From contig CM030714.1 of the NCBI GenBank assembly GCA_017979445.1, positions 15,867,892 through 15,931,891 on the forward strand: a DNA stretch of 64,000 nt, given 5' to 3'. Origin of the DNA: Akebia trifoliata (Eukaryota > Streptophyta > Magnoliopsida > Ranunculales > Lardizabalaceae). The translations under genes were made by a program, and so were the position numbers. The notes under the pieces were generated by a model. That model worked only from the letters and a program-made list of their open reading frames with translations, ran no database searches and was not told the DNA's origin. Below are positions 1 through 11,600 of this stretch, one piece after another (positions within the stretch are counted from its first letter, which is position 1; every line of letters begins with the position of its first letter).

Positions 1-515
1 ATGCATGTGAACCCTGCCTACCTCTGCACTATATAGAGACCGCCTTTACACACAACGTTACCCAGAAAATAAGTAGGAGAAATTCCCGGATCTCATAAGC
101 TATAATATGCTCTAAGGTATCCCATACTACCGAAGAGCATATGACATCTAACGCTATCCTAGATTGACTCGTCGCTTCCGGATACACAACAACACGTCAC
201 TCTTTATGGGTTTTCTACGAACCTTTTTCTGGTAAACAAAATAGTTTATTTTGTATATAGTATATCATTTCTTTTAATCGAAAAAACAAACAAAATTTGA
301 TAATGCCCCCCAATGACAATCATTTGTCATTTTCATCCATCAAATATCTCATATTTCTATCTATCACGTTTTACGTGGCATGGTCACTACGTAGAACTGG
401 AGGCACTGTCCCATCAATTAGTCGAGAACATACGTTCTCTCTATCCATCCATCAATTAAATCGATCAATCTATCATCTAATTTCCTACATATCTATCAAA
501 GTAATTTTACCTTTA
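1..515. other. Intergenic DNA, nothing recognised
   Basis: AT-rich sequence with short open frames that have no family signature. I see no exon, RNA gene or TE terminus before the MITE at 516. Confidence 0.5.
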
Positions 516-1229
516 GGGTATGTTTGATTGCATGGAAAGTCACTTTCCATGGAATTTGAAATCCATAGAAAATTAGTAGTGGAAAATAGGTAGGGTTGGA
601 AAATCAAATTTCATTGTTTGATTTCACTTAGATAAAATCATGGAAAAAATATGAGAAAAAAGAAGAAAAGGAGAAGGAGGAAGAAGATGAGAGGAGGGGG
701 AGAGGAAGAAGAAGATGACGAGGAAGAGGAAAAGGGGAGGATGTGGCGACGGTGACGGCGAAGGCGACGGTGGCGGCGGCGACGGCGACGGCTACGATAG
801 TGGCGGCAACAACGGAGGTAAGTGAGGAAGATGGGGAGAAAACGTGGTGGTGGTGGTGGTGGCAGAGGAGGTGAGGGATGGAGAATAAGAAGAAGAAGAG
901 AGAGAGAGAGAGAGAAAAAAGGTGGTCGGAGACGGAGCTGACGGCGACGGCGATGAAGACGACGACGACGACGACGAGGTTAGTGTAATGGTGGTAGTGG
1001 TGGTGGTGGTGATAGTGGTGGTGGTAGGGAAGAATTGAGGATGGAAAATATGGGTGGATTTCATTTTCCCACCCATATAGGTGGGAAAGTGAAATCCATG
1101 ATTTAGTGGACTTTTTGAATGGGGTGGAAAATGATTTCCATTTCCATGTGCAATCAAACACTTGAAAAATGTCATTTTCCATGGAAATTGATTTTTCACC
1201 CTATTTTCCATGTGCAATCAAACATACCC
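516..1229 (+). mobile_element. Harbinger/Tourist-like MITE, copy A
   Basis: Begins GGGTATGTTTGATTGCA and ends with its inverse TGCAATCAAACATACCC, flanked on both sides by TTA (513-515 and 1230-1232), the 3-bp TWA duplication typical of PIF/Harbinger elements. The inner part is purine-rich on the plus strand, with a GC-rich core of GGC/GAC-type trinucleotides (about 735-800 and 930-1020). Frames read through it give His-, Ser- or Val-rich peptides on the minus strand; these are low-complexity artefacts. Copies B (4464) and C (16268) share the ends and the core. There is no transposase, so it is non-autonomous. Confidence 0.88.
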
Positions 1230-1259
1230 TTAAAGTAATATGAAATCCATAGAGAATCA

Positions 1260-2350
1260 ACCAATTCCATTCGGTGATTTTGGTTGAGTCGAAAGACTCA
1301 GAAACAAAGATTAAACCATAAGAAGTAAAAACTGGAAATCTGTGAAAATTTGGCTAAATTTTGAAAAAATGATTTTTCAAAGTCGAAATTGAAAACAAGT
1401 TATTATTTTTTTTTATATTCATTCCCAACGTTTCTAAATTGGAGGGTAAAATCTTCATTTTATTAAAGAACTTAAAATAATACTTAAGTGTTTTTAATGA
1501 AATAAAGGTAGGAAATAGGTATACATATTATATGGAAGAAACAAAAAAAAATTGGAACTAAACTCAACATTCAGATACTTTCTAAATTACTGATTTTTCA
1601 TCGAAACTCGACAACAATTGATACAAACCTTATACTACTCATAAAATGCATAAAATATATCAAATGAACTAAAATTAATAAAAAATAACCATGCAAAAAT
1701 GATCCAATACGTTCAAATATGTAAAAATATGATGAAACAATCAATTTATTGAAGATTGCATGGATTTTCTATGAAATTAGTGCATAACTAGAAGGTAGAA
1801 GGGAAGGCAACCTACCTCAAGCTATATTTAACGGTTGAACGGAGTTTAAAATCGCCTCCGGTCAATCTCCAAAATTTTCTTTCGGCGAAAATCGGATTTC
1901 TTTGCGTCCACGCGTAACCCTCAACGAGATGAACAACTTCCTTATTGAGGCTAAGCTCAGATCGTTCTCGTTTGGCGTAGATCTGAGTTTCAAATATCGA
2001 GGAAAAATGGTTGAGATTTATTTGGAGAGGAGAATAAGAAAATCTGATTTTTCTAATAGAATTCAGATATTTATATAACTTAAGTTGGGACATACTTATC
2101 ATTTTAAGAATTATTTTTCTCGAATGCCAAATTGGACAAACTTATACTCTATTTCGGGTGATTTTTCGACACGAATCTAATGGTATGATCGATTTCCTTT
2201 AATTACGTATCTAAAGTATCATTTACCTGTTAGAAAAATATATAATGCAAAACTCGAGGATTTGATAACTTTTTTCCTTCGACTTCAGATTTAGGCGTAC
2301 TTACAAGCTAACGTATGTTTTTCGATCCTTTTAAATCTATTGGTGAAGTT
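1260..2350 (-). repeat. Decayed LTR fragment related to element-2 LTRs
   Basis: Stretches resemble, in the same order, the reverse-oriented solo LTR at 42750-46129. The part near 1335-1400 matches the region around 44460-44540, the part near 1435-1530 matches that around 44710-44800, and the part near 2150-2350 (AATCTAATGGT-like text, then a CTCGAGGATTT motif) matches that around 45830-46000. No LTR end and no TSD is visible, so this is a truncated old copy. Confidence 0.6.
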
Positions 2351-4460
2351 AATTTTATTCAAATATTAAAAATTAAGAATCCATACTTTTAAATTAATGC
2401 ACGGATCTAAAATTCTTTGTTCGAAATACATTTTATGATTTTCAAGTCATTACATCAAACCTCGATCATCCAAATAATTATTGAAATTTTCATTGAAACT
2501 TCAAAAAAGAATTTAGTTATATATATATAATAAAATAAGCATCAACAAGATTTGTGAATTGGAGTTGTATGTAAATAAAAAATGTTTCCAAATAATGGTT
2601 TGTACCGGTACCATTGGCTTTGCGAGATAGCCAGAAATCCCTCATATGTACAATATATCTCTCAAGTAATGTTATATACTCTTAATTATTTCGAAATCCT
2701 TAATTTTGTTGTTTCTTTCCATAGTTATGATTTTGAATTTACTAATTTTTGTTTCAACAACGGAACTTGTATTATTTGCAAATACCATGTTAAAATTATT
2801 AATAATTTAAAATACCTCACGTCAATCGGGTTTTTAAACTTGAACTTCAAAATTTAGAATTTTTCTCCCTCTTGTGTATGGTTTTAGTATATTGGACTAG
2901 AACACACAAAAGAAAAATATGGTTTTAATCAATGGGTTGAACAACAATTGACTAATCAATGGGGTTTTCAATGGATTTTTCAAAATATATCAATGTTAAA
3001 CTTGTAATAAAAAAGCACATCAAACAATGAAAAATTTTGAATGCAAAAAATGTGGCAAAATAAGATTTGGTATTGCCTATAATTGAACAAGATATTTTCT
3101 TTCAATTTTTATTCATTTACAATAATTTACTTTTAAATTAACAAATACATGCTAAATTTAGAGATTGATAACGCGACTATCACAATATGGGCCAATAAAT
3201 TCCATAATGAGGTTGAAAAGCAATTTCAATATACTCATAAATAAATAAAAAAATCAATATAATGCTGATGACCTTAAAAAATTGAAGGTAAAAATTCTTT
3301 TACTTACAAATTTTAAAATTTTAATTTTAATTTTATTTACTTATTAAAGCAAATCTAACAAAAAAATTTATTTATTTTATGTATTTATATTTTGATCTCA
3401 TTTACAGAGATCATGACTTTCCTAAATACATGAATGTTTTGAAAAATTGCCTGGAAAGATACTATTTTTTTCAACATTAAGACTCAATAATTTATAAATA
3501 GGGACCAAACAAACCTAAATTCTACTTGTGTGGATGGATGATATATTAATAGTTTTAAGAATGCAATTAACTATTTTGTATTGTTAAAACAAACTGATTT
3601 ATTTGATGTTTACTTATCTATAGATTTACAGATAATATGATTGTGTTCTCTTCATTTAGTCCAAATAATGTATCTAAGCTTATGTATTGGTTCTTGTGTG
3701 ACCTTATAAATTAACAACTTTCAAGTTTGAGAAGATCCATGAAAGGAGTTGTTCCATCAAATTTATTGATTAGATAAAGTAAAATCTATTTTGTGCATTA
3801 TATCATAAATGAAAGAAATCCAATGGAGTTAATTGGTTGAATTGAAAATTATAAAAATAATAAATTTTATCTTTATGTTAAAAAAACATATATCCATGTG
3901 CAACGCACGTGCATTTTACCATTTTTTTTTAAAGATTAGATCACCCCATTTAAAGTTCAAACACTACAAACAAATAGATGAGTCTTACTAGTCTTACAAA
4001 ATTAGTAAGGATTTCACCTTTACTAAGGGTCCTTGGTCTCATCTTGTGACATTAAGAGACATGGTATGATGATTTAGGATTGTAGAGGATTTTTCTATGA
4101 ACTTTGAAAAAAAGTAAAAAATAAAAACATTCAAAAAGATTTATTTTTCAACGTTGAATTTTTAAAAAGTTGGGTGGAAGTTCGGTAGCAGTAAATTATT
4201 TTTATAAGAGTTTTTGGATGAAATTTAGATGGTTTTGGTGTTGGATTACTAATGTGATAATCCATTTGAAGAAAATGACCATTACAAATTAAGCCAAATT
4301 TATTTTTTTATTTTTTATTTTAATGGCATCCAATGGGTACCAGGTATTTTTTGTCTCATACATGAAATCAAAATTGATCGAACCGAAAATGATGTTCAAA
4401 TTCAGGTACAGTTCTGGGTATATATAAGGAACTGACCTAAACTTAACCCATTGAGAACTC
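2351..4460. other. AT-rich intergenic DNA, no gene
   Basis: About 2.1 kb of AT-rich DNA with scattered short frames and no recognisable domain. The one notable structure is the Helitron-like 3' hairpin at 3893-3925, annotated separately. Confidence 0.5.
3893..3925 (+). repeat. Possible decayed Helitron 3' terminus
   Basis: A hairpin CATGTGC-AAC-GCACGTG follows ATATATC and is followed by ATTTTACC. Plant Helitron 3' ends often have a GTGCAACGCAC hairpin followed by ATTTTACTAG. The terminal CTAG is not present here (it reads CCAT) and no 5' TC end was identified, so this is tentative. Confidence 0.25.
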
Positions 4461-4463
4461 TAA

Positions 4464-5119
4464 GGGTATGTTTAATTGCACATGAAAAATAGGGTAAAAA
4501 ATCAATTTCATGGAAAATGACATTTTTTAAGTATTTGATTGCACATGAAAATGGAAATTCATTTTCCACCCCAATCAAAAAGTCCACTAAAATATGGATT
4601 TCACTTTCTTACCAAAATATTTTCCATCCCCAATTCTTCCTCATTCATATCTTCTTCTTTCCTACCACCACCACCATCATTACACTAATCTCATCGTCAT
4701 CACCGTCGCCGTCTCTATCATCACCATCTCCGACCACCTTTTCTCTCTCTCTCTCTTCTTCTCCATCCCTCACCTCCTCCGCCACCACCACCACCACATT
4801 TTCCTCCATCTTCTTCATCATCTTCTTCCTCACTTAACTTCGTCGCCGCCACCATCACCATTACGTTCTCCCTTCTTCTTCTTCACTTACCTCCACCGCC
4901 ACCATTGCCGTCGTCGCCACCGCCGTCACATCCTCCCCCTCCCTCTCTCTCTTCCCCCTCATCTTCTCTTTTTTTTTTTCTCATATTTTTATTATGATTT
5001 TATCCAAGTAAAATCAAATAATGAAATTTGATTTTCCAACCCTACTTATTTTTCACCACTATTTTTTCATGGATTTCAAATTTCATGGAAAGTCACTTTC
5101 CATGCAATCAAACATACCC
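4464..5119 (-). mobile_element. Harbinger/Tourist-like MITE, copy B (inverted)
   Basis: Same family as copy A in the opposite orientation. It starts GGGTATGTTTAATTGCA, ends TGCAATCAAACATACCC and is flanked by TAA at 4461-4463 and 5120-5122. The plus strand is pyrimidine-rich (CCACCACCA, CTCTCTCT and CGTCGCC runs), so the His/Ser/Pro-rich frames between 4517 and 5031 are artefacts of the MITE core. It lies about 360 bp upstream of the F-box gene start, so it may sit in or near the promoter. Confidence 0.88.
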
Positions 5120-5299
5120 TAATTGAAAAACAAGACGAAAACATGCATTTGGAGTGCCTATTTTCAATTTCAAGGGTAAGTGGGTTACTCTAACCATCAG
5201 CATTTCAAAGTGCCTATTTTCAGAGCGCCTCAGAGTGGGGTGGGGGTGGGGATAATTTGGTGTCCATGTTGCCTTTTTCGAAGAGCTTTTGTAAGTAGA

Positions 5300-5361
5300 G
5301 ATGACTTGGGCGAGTCAACTCGATTACTGATTCGTAACCGAGTTGACTCGCTCAAGTAATC
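5300..5361. promoter_or_regulatory. 23-nt inverted repeat upstream of the F-box gene
   Basis: The arms at 5300-5322 and 5339-5361 are complementary at 21 of 23 positions around a 16-nt spacer. The inner 13 nt (GCGAGTCAACTCG and its inverse) are perfect. Each arm carries GAGTCA/TGACTC (bZIP-like) and TTGAC (the W-box core). It lies about 120-180 bp before the proposed ATG. A regulatory role is inference; it could also be a remnant of a small TIR element. Confidence 0.4.
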
Positions 5362-5482
5362 AACTAACAGTAAAACTTCAGTAACCCAATTCACTGATTC
5401 AACAGAAACAGCAAATAGGTTTTAGCCATGACTCCGATCTTCAATTTCTATTTGGACGGGTGACGATGCCCCCATCTCAAAA

Positions 5483-5667
5483 ATGTCTACAATTTTGGAG
5501 AGATACCAAAAGTTAGGATTGAGAGAATCCCTATCTCGAGTCTACGATTATCCATCTGCCTGCAACGAACTCAGCTTCATCTTGAGAGGTTCATACACTA
5601 AGGTTCCCAAGAACCTCCAATCCTTCTTGTTTCAGGACACTCTCGCTGCTTTTCGCCTTCTTCCCGA
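5483..5667 (+). CDS. F-box gene exon 1
   Basis: Encodes residues 1-61 plus two bases of codon 62. Recognisable blocks are ERYQKLGLRESLSRVYDYP and SFILRGSYTKVPKNLQSFL. The donor is GTGAGT at 5668; read-through hits a stop just two bases into the intron, which supports splicing here. Confidence 0.87.
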
Positions 5668-8600
5668 GTGAGTTCTTTGTTTTTTCTTCATAATTCCTCT
5701 TTGTATTAGTTTCTCCGTTGTTATTTTGATCTGGGTAATTGGAAAAATCGGATCTTTGATATTGGGTTAGCTCTTTATTTCTCAATTTTATGTGGGTTTG
5801 GTTCATTTTTCAGTTTAATTGTACATTATTAAAGAAATGAACCCTAAATTGAACTAATTATCTGTAAATTTTAAATTTTGGATCATAATTATCTTGATCT
5901 CAATTTTGGTTCGACTTGTGTCGATAACGATCCATCACATTTTTTTTATTTATTAATATAAGGTTGGATTGATCAAATTAATTTTCTAGTTCTGTTTGCA
6001 ATTTGTATGATATTGGAGAATTTGGTAGCTATCATTGTCTTCGTCGTCACATCTTCTCTCAATTGTTGTGGTTGGTGACATGACTTTTATTTCGTAATCA
6101 ACTACTCTATCTAGACCCATATGTCAAGAGTCTGAACTTGTTTCTTTTAGATATTTTCTTACTATCTCCATCCAAGTGATTTCTAGCCTTCCTCTCACTT
6201 GTGAATCAGAAATTCGTTTTTCGTTCCGAAATAAACAACCCCCCACCCCCCCCAAAAAAAAAAAAAAAAAAAATGTAATAATAATAAAAAGAAAAAAGAA
6301 AAGAACAATGATTTGAAGTTTTGTTTTTTAATCTGAAATAGGTTTAGCTTTAAGGAAATATGCATTCCTTCCACCCATTCTGTGTGTAGCAATACCACAA
6401 ACCTAAGATCAAATCCCACCTTTACACTTGCACCAATTTAATATATATTCTTCAAATTTTCCAAAAAACTGTTGCTGAATCTTGAGACTATAATTTTATG
6501 ACATTCCAACTTTTCTTCGTAATGTTGTCTTTTGACTGATCTTGGCACCTCACCTAGTTAGACATCCTTTCATCATCCATACCGCCCGTGCTATCATTCC
6601 CTATTAAAACTCCACCATCATCTAAAGAGCTTGGTGAATCTAAACATACCCCAGTTTCATTCTCCACCAATACACAAAAATTAGGTTGGTTGATAGATGT
6701 AGTACATATTTTAAATCTCTCTCATCAGTCTTAGTACAATTGATGTTCCCCATTGGTCTTTTATCATCCATCCATCCTAATTCTAGTATCCCCTCATTGT
6801 TTTTATATTTTAAGCAATACTTGCATGAATTAAATTTCCTTACATTGTGAATGTTGGGATGCTACAGAGTGCATACACGGCATGCGATATCAGCAGCTAA
6901 CTTTCTCCTACAAGCAGCAGAGGTAGCATTGCCCAAGCAAAAGAGAGCATTGGCTGTTACAGAGTTCAAGCATGCAGTAGTTGCACATAAGAGACGTTGC
7001 AAATCCCATAAAGACAAAGAAGGTAGAGTAGTTCACTTTATCCTAGAGAATACTGATTTGGAATGTCCAACAGATAGAATTCCTTTTGGATGGGCCACAA
7101 GCCAAAAATCTGCTCACAGAGGAAACCGTCAGCTTTCTGATTAGTTGCTTTCTTTCGGATGGTCACCACAGCTATTTTGCATGAACCCACCAAGTTGTTC
7201 ATTTAGTTTGAATTTTGGATTCCTTTGTGCTATAGCCCATCCAAAAAGTGGAAATTGTAGTCTTACATGTGCTCCTCCGCTAAGAGTCTAGGCTCTTGAA
7301 TCCCTCTATGAGCCTACTAGGACAGTAGTTAAGAGCGAAAGGCGCATGCCTGAGTAAAACAAGGCATAATAAAATTTTAAAATAATAATAAAATTCAAGG
7401 AAAAGAGAGAGTGAAAGATATGTTTTAGATATTTAATTATAATTATAACATTATAAACATGAGTTTTATACATATGATATTCATTCAATAATTAAAAAGG
7501 AAGAAGGTTTGGTAGTAGCAGAAAAATTAGAGAGGAAGAACAAGAAAAGATTAGTATAAGCTAGCTAACAACATGTGTCGTTGCTGCTACAACATAACAA
7601 CAATTAGGATTGTCAATGATCGGGTCCGGTCTGGGCTTGGATGAGCCCTAACCTATCCCTAAAGAGACAACTTGTACCTTAGGTCAACACTATACCCCTA
7701 GTGGGCGTAAGTTGATCCCTATCCCAACCCTAATGGGCTCGGGCCAAATACAAATGACAATGTAAAACTAAATATTTTTAATGGTAAAAAATGTATTTTT
7801 ATTTTATTCAATTTTAAGTGAGGCGTGCGCCTTGCACCTTGACTGAGGCACAGTCAAGGTGTGCGCCTTGGTATGCCTCACTTACATTGCCCTGCCTCAT
7901 ATTTAATAAGACGTCTTCAGTCCACCCCGGCTTGAGGCGCTCCTGCGGCGCTAACCTTGACAACACTACTAGGACACCATACCCGACACTTGATAGTTCG
8001 TATGTATGAACCACTAAATAGACAATCCTCTGGATTGGCCACATGGATGTTGTCGTTTCTTCATTCTGCTTATACCTTACCATGTATTGTACTTTTCTCT
8101 TACAAATTGCAGTTTTTCCCCCTCCCCGACCACCCATCGACCCACTCACCCACCCTCTGAAATAAATAAATAAATAAATAATTGTCATGCCCCAAAATCT
8201 GACACTACATTGACTTGGCAACATGACTGGGGGATTGATGCAGGATGATGAGGGGATAAGAAAATGGAATTTGATTTTGGCAAAATAGGGGATTTTGAGT
8301 AATCTGGTTGAGGATTGGGTTAAGGATTTGGGCGACAATAAAAATGAAATTTGATTTTGGAAAAATAGGGGATTTAGGGTATTTGGTCGGGGATGGGGTT
8401 AAGGATGAAGTAAGGGTTAAAGAAAGTGGAGTATGATTAAAAGGTAACACAAAATGCTGTTTATAGGTTTCAAGAATCAAGAAAAATTAGGAATAAAGGA
8501 TTAAAAGAAAATCAAAAACATCATTCTTGATGGATTCAAGAATTCAAGATTTCAAGAAAATCAAGAAAATTAAAAGAATGAAAAAAATAAAAATAAAAAT

Positions 8601-11600
8601 AAAAATAAATAAAGATTAGAAGAAGAAAGAGATTGGCCTCACTCCAAAATGGCATCACACCACACCACTAATGGGAATAACAAAGCTTCAATCTCAATTT
8701 TATTCATCATTGAAGAAAATTATAACAAGAATCAAGTACTTATAATGTTTCTCTAAACCCTAAATTTAATCTCAACCATCCAACTAAAATAAGGAGATCC
8801 AATGGTTGTAAATAAACTTAAAGCAACTCATCTAAAACACAAGCAAAAATACCATTTATATCCCAATCCTATAATTTTATTTTTCTTGAATTTTCAGTCT
8901 GTGAAAACTCATTAAAGAATTAATATAAAGTTATCAAATTGCCCCTAAACACTTATATTAACACCATAGGCTAATAAAACATGAAAATAACCTCAAATAC
9001 TCATCCTATACACTAAAATAAAGCCTTCAAACAGAAATTTAAATAAAAAATTAAAATCTATTCTTTAAGATTTGATGTCCTCATCAATTCTCCTTGATTG
9101 GGAAGATTTCGCCACTGGAAAAAAAAAATTGTAGTAATTCTCCTCATTGGTTACGTTCCACATTATGGATGCTCGACCTCGCCCCAAACCTCAAGACTTG
9201 AGATTTTGGGGCATGACAATAATAGACTAAAACAAGCAGGCCTCTTTTTGCTGTGTCGCAGAATGCATGGGGCTGAGAGTTGTCAAGTAGGATATGTTGA
9301 GGTGCTGAAATGTATGGGTCCCTTTGGAACTGCCACCTTTGTCATACATCTACTCCAACCGTCCACCTCCATGTAATACTGACCCAATAATTAGAATAAT
9401 CCTAGTCAGTACCCTTAGACTTTTTTTTTATAGGTAACCACTGCAATAATTGGCTACCGTTTTATTGGATGGCATTAATTAATTCCCGAATTATGTACTA
9501 TTTGGAAGACCATATTGCAGATTTCTGTGCTGTTTTGAACCATCCGTGTGAGCATTTATAAATTGCTTTGATTTCATAAGCATGGTTTAAACTTTATTCC
9601 AACTCGATGATTGAGGGGATTCATATAATCTGTTTTCTTAAAATGTTATGAACGATACTAGTGAATTATTCAATTTCTTTAAGAGAGGAAAAAAGCCGAT
9701 CTACTTTTACATTGAGTGATTTAGTTTGCTTATTTAACCACTAATGTTCCTATTTTTCAGATTCTGCACAACTTCCCCAGGATGTTATTGTCCATGTCTT
9801 CAGTTTCCTGGATATGCGTTCTTTGGTTCGTGCTGGTTCAGTGTGCTGGTAATTTTTCTTTTTTTGTTCATTTCTCCGTCTAAAATACATTATGTGGCCT
9901 TCATGCTCTTTTTATTTTGAATTATTATTAACTTAGTGAATTCTCTCAAAAGGTTGTGGAATGCAGCGGCAAATGACAATAAGCTGTGGCAGTTGCAATA
10001 TGATATTTTCTTTGGAAGTTCTGGTAGTTGTTCTAAAACTAACGGGCAGATTGATAAACCAGCCGATAAATTGAACAGAGTTTTATATCAGAAAAAAGAA
10101 AGCTTAGATCAGACAAGCATTGATGACTGGAGAGAGGCATTTAAAGGAGCATATGTAGGTAGGCTTGTCCAATGCTTTATATCTGAACTAACACCTTATA
10201 TTAAAGGGGAAAACACGCATATTTCTTCAAAGTTGGTGGCATTACTTAGAGAGCATTGAAACTTGCTAGTTTTTTATTTTATTTTATAATTTCTTCTTTC
10301 CTTGTCAATCTTTATCTGCAAACATTTCTAATTCTTCTTTTCAGAAAGTCATCAAAGCATTGGGGAGAGAGAGGCGCCCCCCCCCCCCCCTACCTGTTTA
10401 TGTATAGAGAAAAAGCTACTTGATTAATTAATTAATTTTTTTGTTATTTATTATTATTATTATTATTTTGGGGGAATTGAAACCCTGCCTTGATAATATG
10501 TTGGGTGGCTAGGATCAACATTAGGGGAATAAAGATGTGACAAGTGATGTTGTAAATAGGTGCTTAAATTCTTGAGTCTTGGTGCCACAACATGGGTTCT
10601 AATGAGGACATCACAAACATACCATTCTAATGAGGACATCACGAACATACCCTTTAGAGTGTTCCAAAGGAGGAAAAGACACTCATATTCATTGTGGATG
10701 GACGGAGTATGGACTTAAAGTTTATGGATGAGCGCTGTTGGATCCTTCAAATTGGATCATCATATTTCATGTTTTGATTTAATTTATGTCTAGGAGAGTC
10801 TGTTTTAGTGTTTAGGATGAGTATTTGCAATTGTTTTCATGTTTTATTAGCCTATGGTGGTACAAGTGTTTTGGGGTAATTTGGTAACTTTATGATGATT
10901 TTTTAATGAGTTTTCATAGATGGAAATTCAAGGGAAATAAATTATAGAATTGGGACATAGATTGTATTTCTGATTTAGTTTTATTTAAGTTGTTTAAGTT
11001 TTATTTACAATCATTAGATCTTATTATATCAGTTGGATGGTGGAGATTAGATTTAGGGTTTAAAGAACATTATAAATACATTCTTATATCACTGTAATTT
11101 TCTTTAATGATGAATAAAAATAGAGTTTGAGCTTTGATCTTCCCCACAATGGGTGTGGTATGAGGCCATTTTGGAGTGAGTCCAAGATAATATTCATTTT
11201 CTCTAACGAGGTAGGTATTTACAGTTTTCTTAACATCTTTTTCACTTTCTTTTTTACTTTTCTTGTTTTGACCCTTTTAAACCATCTATAAAACCTAGCC
11301 AATCCATTCTATAACTCAAAACCCCATGGAAATCCCTTCATCCATTGAAACCTAACCCTAATACCCATAAAATCCCAACCTAACACTTTCCTATTCAAAC
11401 TGCATCGTTCCAGACTACCTTAACAACCACCCAAAACCTAATCACCTTCCATTTATAGCCTACAACTTCTCCAAACCTTTTTTTAAACTTGTTATCCAAA
11501 AAATCACTACTTTTTTTTTTTGTTATTCTTGCATTGAAATTGAACTTAGAAATCTATTTTGAGCATCTAGTTGAAATCTTAGGCTAGAGAAAGACTTGTC

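Noticed and set aside
628..1217. Long His/Ser/Val-rich frames on the minus strand
   Set aside because: They lie wholly inside MITE copy A and come from its trinucleotide core. The same occurs in copies B (4517-5031) and C (16390-16848).
7814..8338. 174-residue minus-strand frame
   Set aside because: It spans the junction of the hAT-like insertion, intron sequence and solo LTR and has no domain signature.
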